The notes under the pieces were generated by a model, which searched no databases, was not told the origin of the DNA, and saw only the letters and a list, made by a program, of their open reading frames with translations. The translations under genes and the position numbers were made by a program. From assembly GCA_030039995.1 (NCBI GenBank), contig JASHUL010000043.1:1-5452 (forward strand): a stretch of DNA of 5,452 bases, in the 5' to 3' direction. Source of the DNA: Thermoplasmata archaeon. Lineage in GTDB: Archaea > Thermoplasmatota > Thermoplasmata > Lutacidiplasmatales > UBA184. Positions 4,949 through 5,452 of the stretch are shown in pieces. Position 1 is the stretch's first letter; every line of letters starts with the position of its first letter.

Positions 4949-5452
4949 CTACCGCACGGCTTCGTAATGCAGCACGAGCTCTCCGAACGGCATCGTCTTG
5001 GCCGAGAGCAAGCGGAGAGTGCGCTGGTCCTTGAGCTTCGGCCAATAAGCGGCGCCGCGGCCGTAGACGACCGGCCAGACGGCGATCCGGTAGTCGTCCG
5101 CGAGCCCCTTCTCCAGGAAGTCCATCACGAGGGCGGGTCCGCCGTCCACCATGATGTGCTTTCCCGGCTCGCTCTTCAGCTGCGCGACGATCTCCTCGAG
5201 CGGGCCCGACATGAATCGGGTGTTCTTCCAGTCGCTCTCGTGGAGCGTGTGCGATAGCACGACCTTCTGGACCCGGTCCAGGTACCGGGAGTAGTCGAAC
5301 ATGTACCACGGGTCGTCGGGCTTGCGGGCTTCGAGTCGATGCACCCGAACGTGCCCCTCGAACGCCCGTCGACCGAAGATCACCGTGTCGACCGAGTCGT
5401 AGCGGTCGCTCCACATCAGTTTCCACATGTCGTCGGGTTCGGTCGGCGAGTA
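4949..5452 (-). CDS. Dihydrofolate reductase / RibD C-terminal-domain family protein, N-terminus cut by window edge
   Basis: The minus strand is open from the right edge at 5452 to a TAG at 4949-4951, giving 167 residues. An ATG at 5428 exists, but eight in-frame codons before it (YSPTEPDD) continue to the edge, and the family needs an N-terminal strand such as KL...SLDG before this point. The real start is therefore probably outside. Visible signatures, numbered from the edge, are TVIFGRRAFEG (23-33), QKVVLSHTL (62-70), KHIMVDGGPALVMDFLEKGL (98-117), DDYRIAVWPVVYGRGAAYWP (119-138) and GELVLHYEAV (157-166). These match the RibD_C/DHFR-like fold, whose members reduce pteridine or pyrimidine-type substrates with NAD(P)H. 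Stand-alone members of this group are widespread and mostly without proven substrates. It is not a classical folA by the look of these motifs. The promoter is not visible. Confidence 0.85.
   Translation of the reverse strand, partial: YSPTEPDDMWKLMWSDRYDSVDTVIFGRRAFEGHVRVHRLEARKPDDPWYMFDYSRYLDRVQKVVLSHTLHESDWKNTRFMSGPLEEIVAQLKSEPGKHIMVDGGPALVMDFLEKGLADDYRIAVWPVVYGRGAAYWPKLKDQRTLRLLSAKTMPFGELVLHYEAVR

Noticed and set aside
5426..5428. ATG as start of the DHFR-family gene
   Set aside because: The frame stays open to the window edge, and the family needs an N-terminal strand before this point, so the gene is treated as truncated.
1..5452. tRNA, rRNA, CRISPR, insertion sequence or toxin-antitoxin pair
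   Set aside because: No cloverleaf, regular spaced repeats, transposase or small paired genes were seen by reading both strands.

Overview
The window is GC-rich and densely coding, with seven protein genes. No RNA genes, insertion sequences, CRISPR arrays or other mobile elements were seen. Four or five start codons have a TATA-like A/T-rich box centred about 25-35 bases upstream in otherwise GC-rich DNA. Only one gene has a clear Shine-Dalgarno sequence. Short or absent leaders behind TATA boxes are typical of archaea. My best guess is an uncultured high-GC archaeon, possibly of the Thermoplasmatota; this placement is an inference from promoter layout and protein style, not from a marker gene.

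Layout from left to right: (1) 1-816, minus strand, cut by the left edge: a protein of two tandem VOC (glyoxalase/dioxygenase-fold) domains. (2) 817-941: a shared divergent promoter region. (3) 942-1388, plus: a single-domain VOC protein. (4) 1414-2052, minus: a class I SAM-dependent methyltransferase, convergent with the VOC gene, with a strong hairpin at the junction. (5) 2196-2939, minus: an unrecognised membrane protein with about six membrane segments. (6) 3037-4140, minus: a protein of the aminopeptidase T (M29) family that appears to lack the usual metal ligands. (7) 4327-4848, plus: a small MscS-like channel with a GTG start and a strong Shine-Dalgarno sequence. (8) 4949-5452, minus, cut by the right edge: a dihydrofolate reductase / RibD C-terminal family protein.

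The genes do not form an obvious pathway. The three middle minus-strand genes (M29-like, membrane protein, methyltransferase) lie in the same direction, but each appears to have its own promoter, so a tight operon is not supported. The two VOC genes share a divergent promoter with mirrored TATA boxes and repeated GAACGG half-sites, so they are the best candidates for joint regulation. I see no convincing new multi-gene system. The most interesting points are the apparent loss of metal ligands in the M29-like protein, the mirrored divergent VOC promoter, and palindromes at the starts of the membrane-protein and MscS genes.
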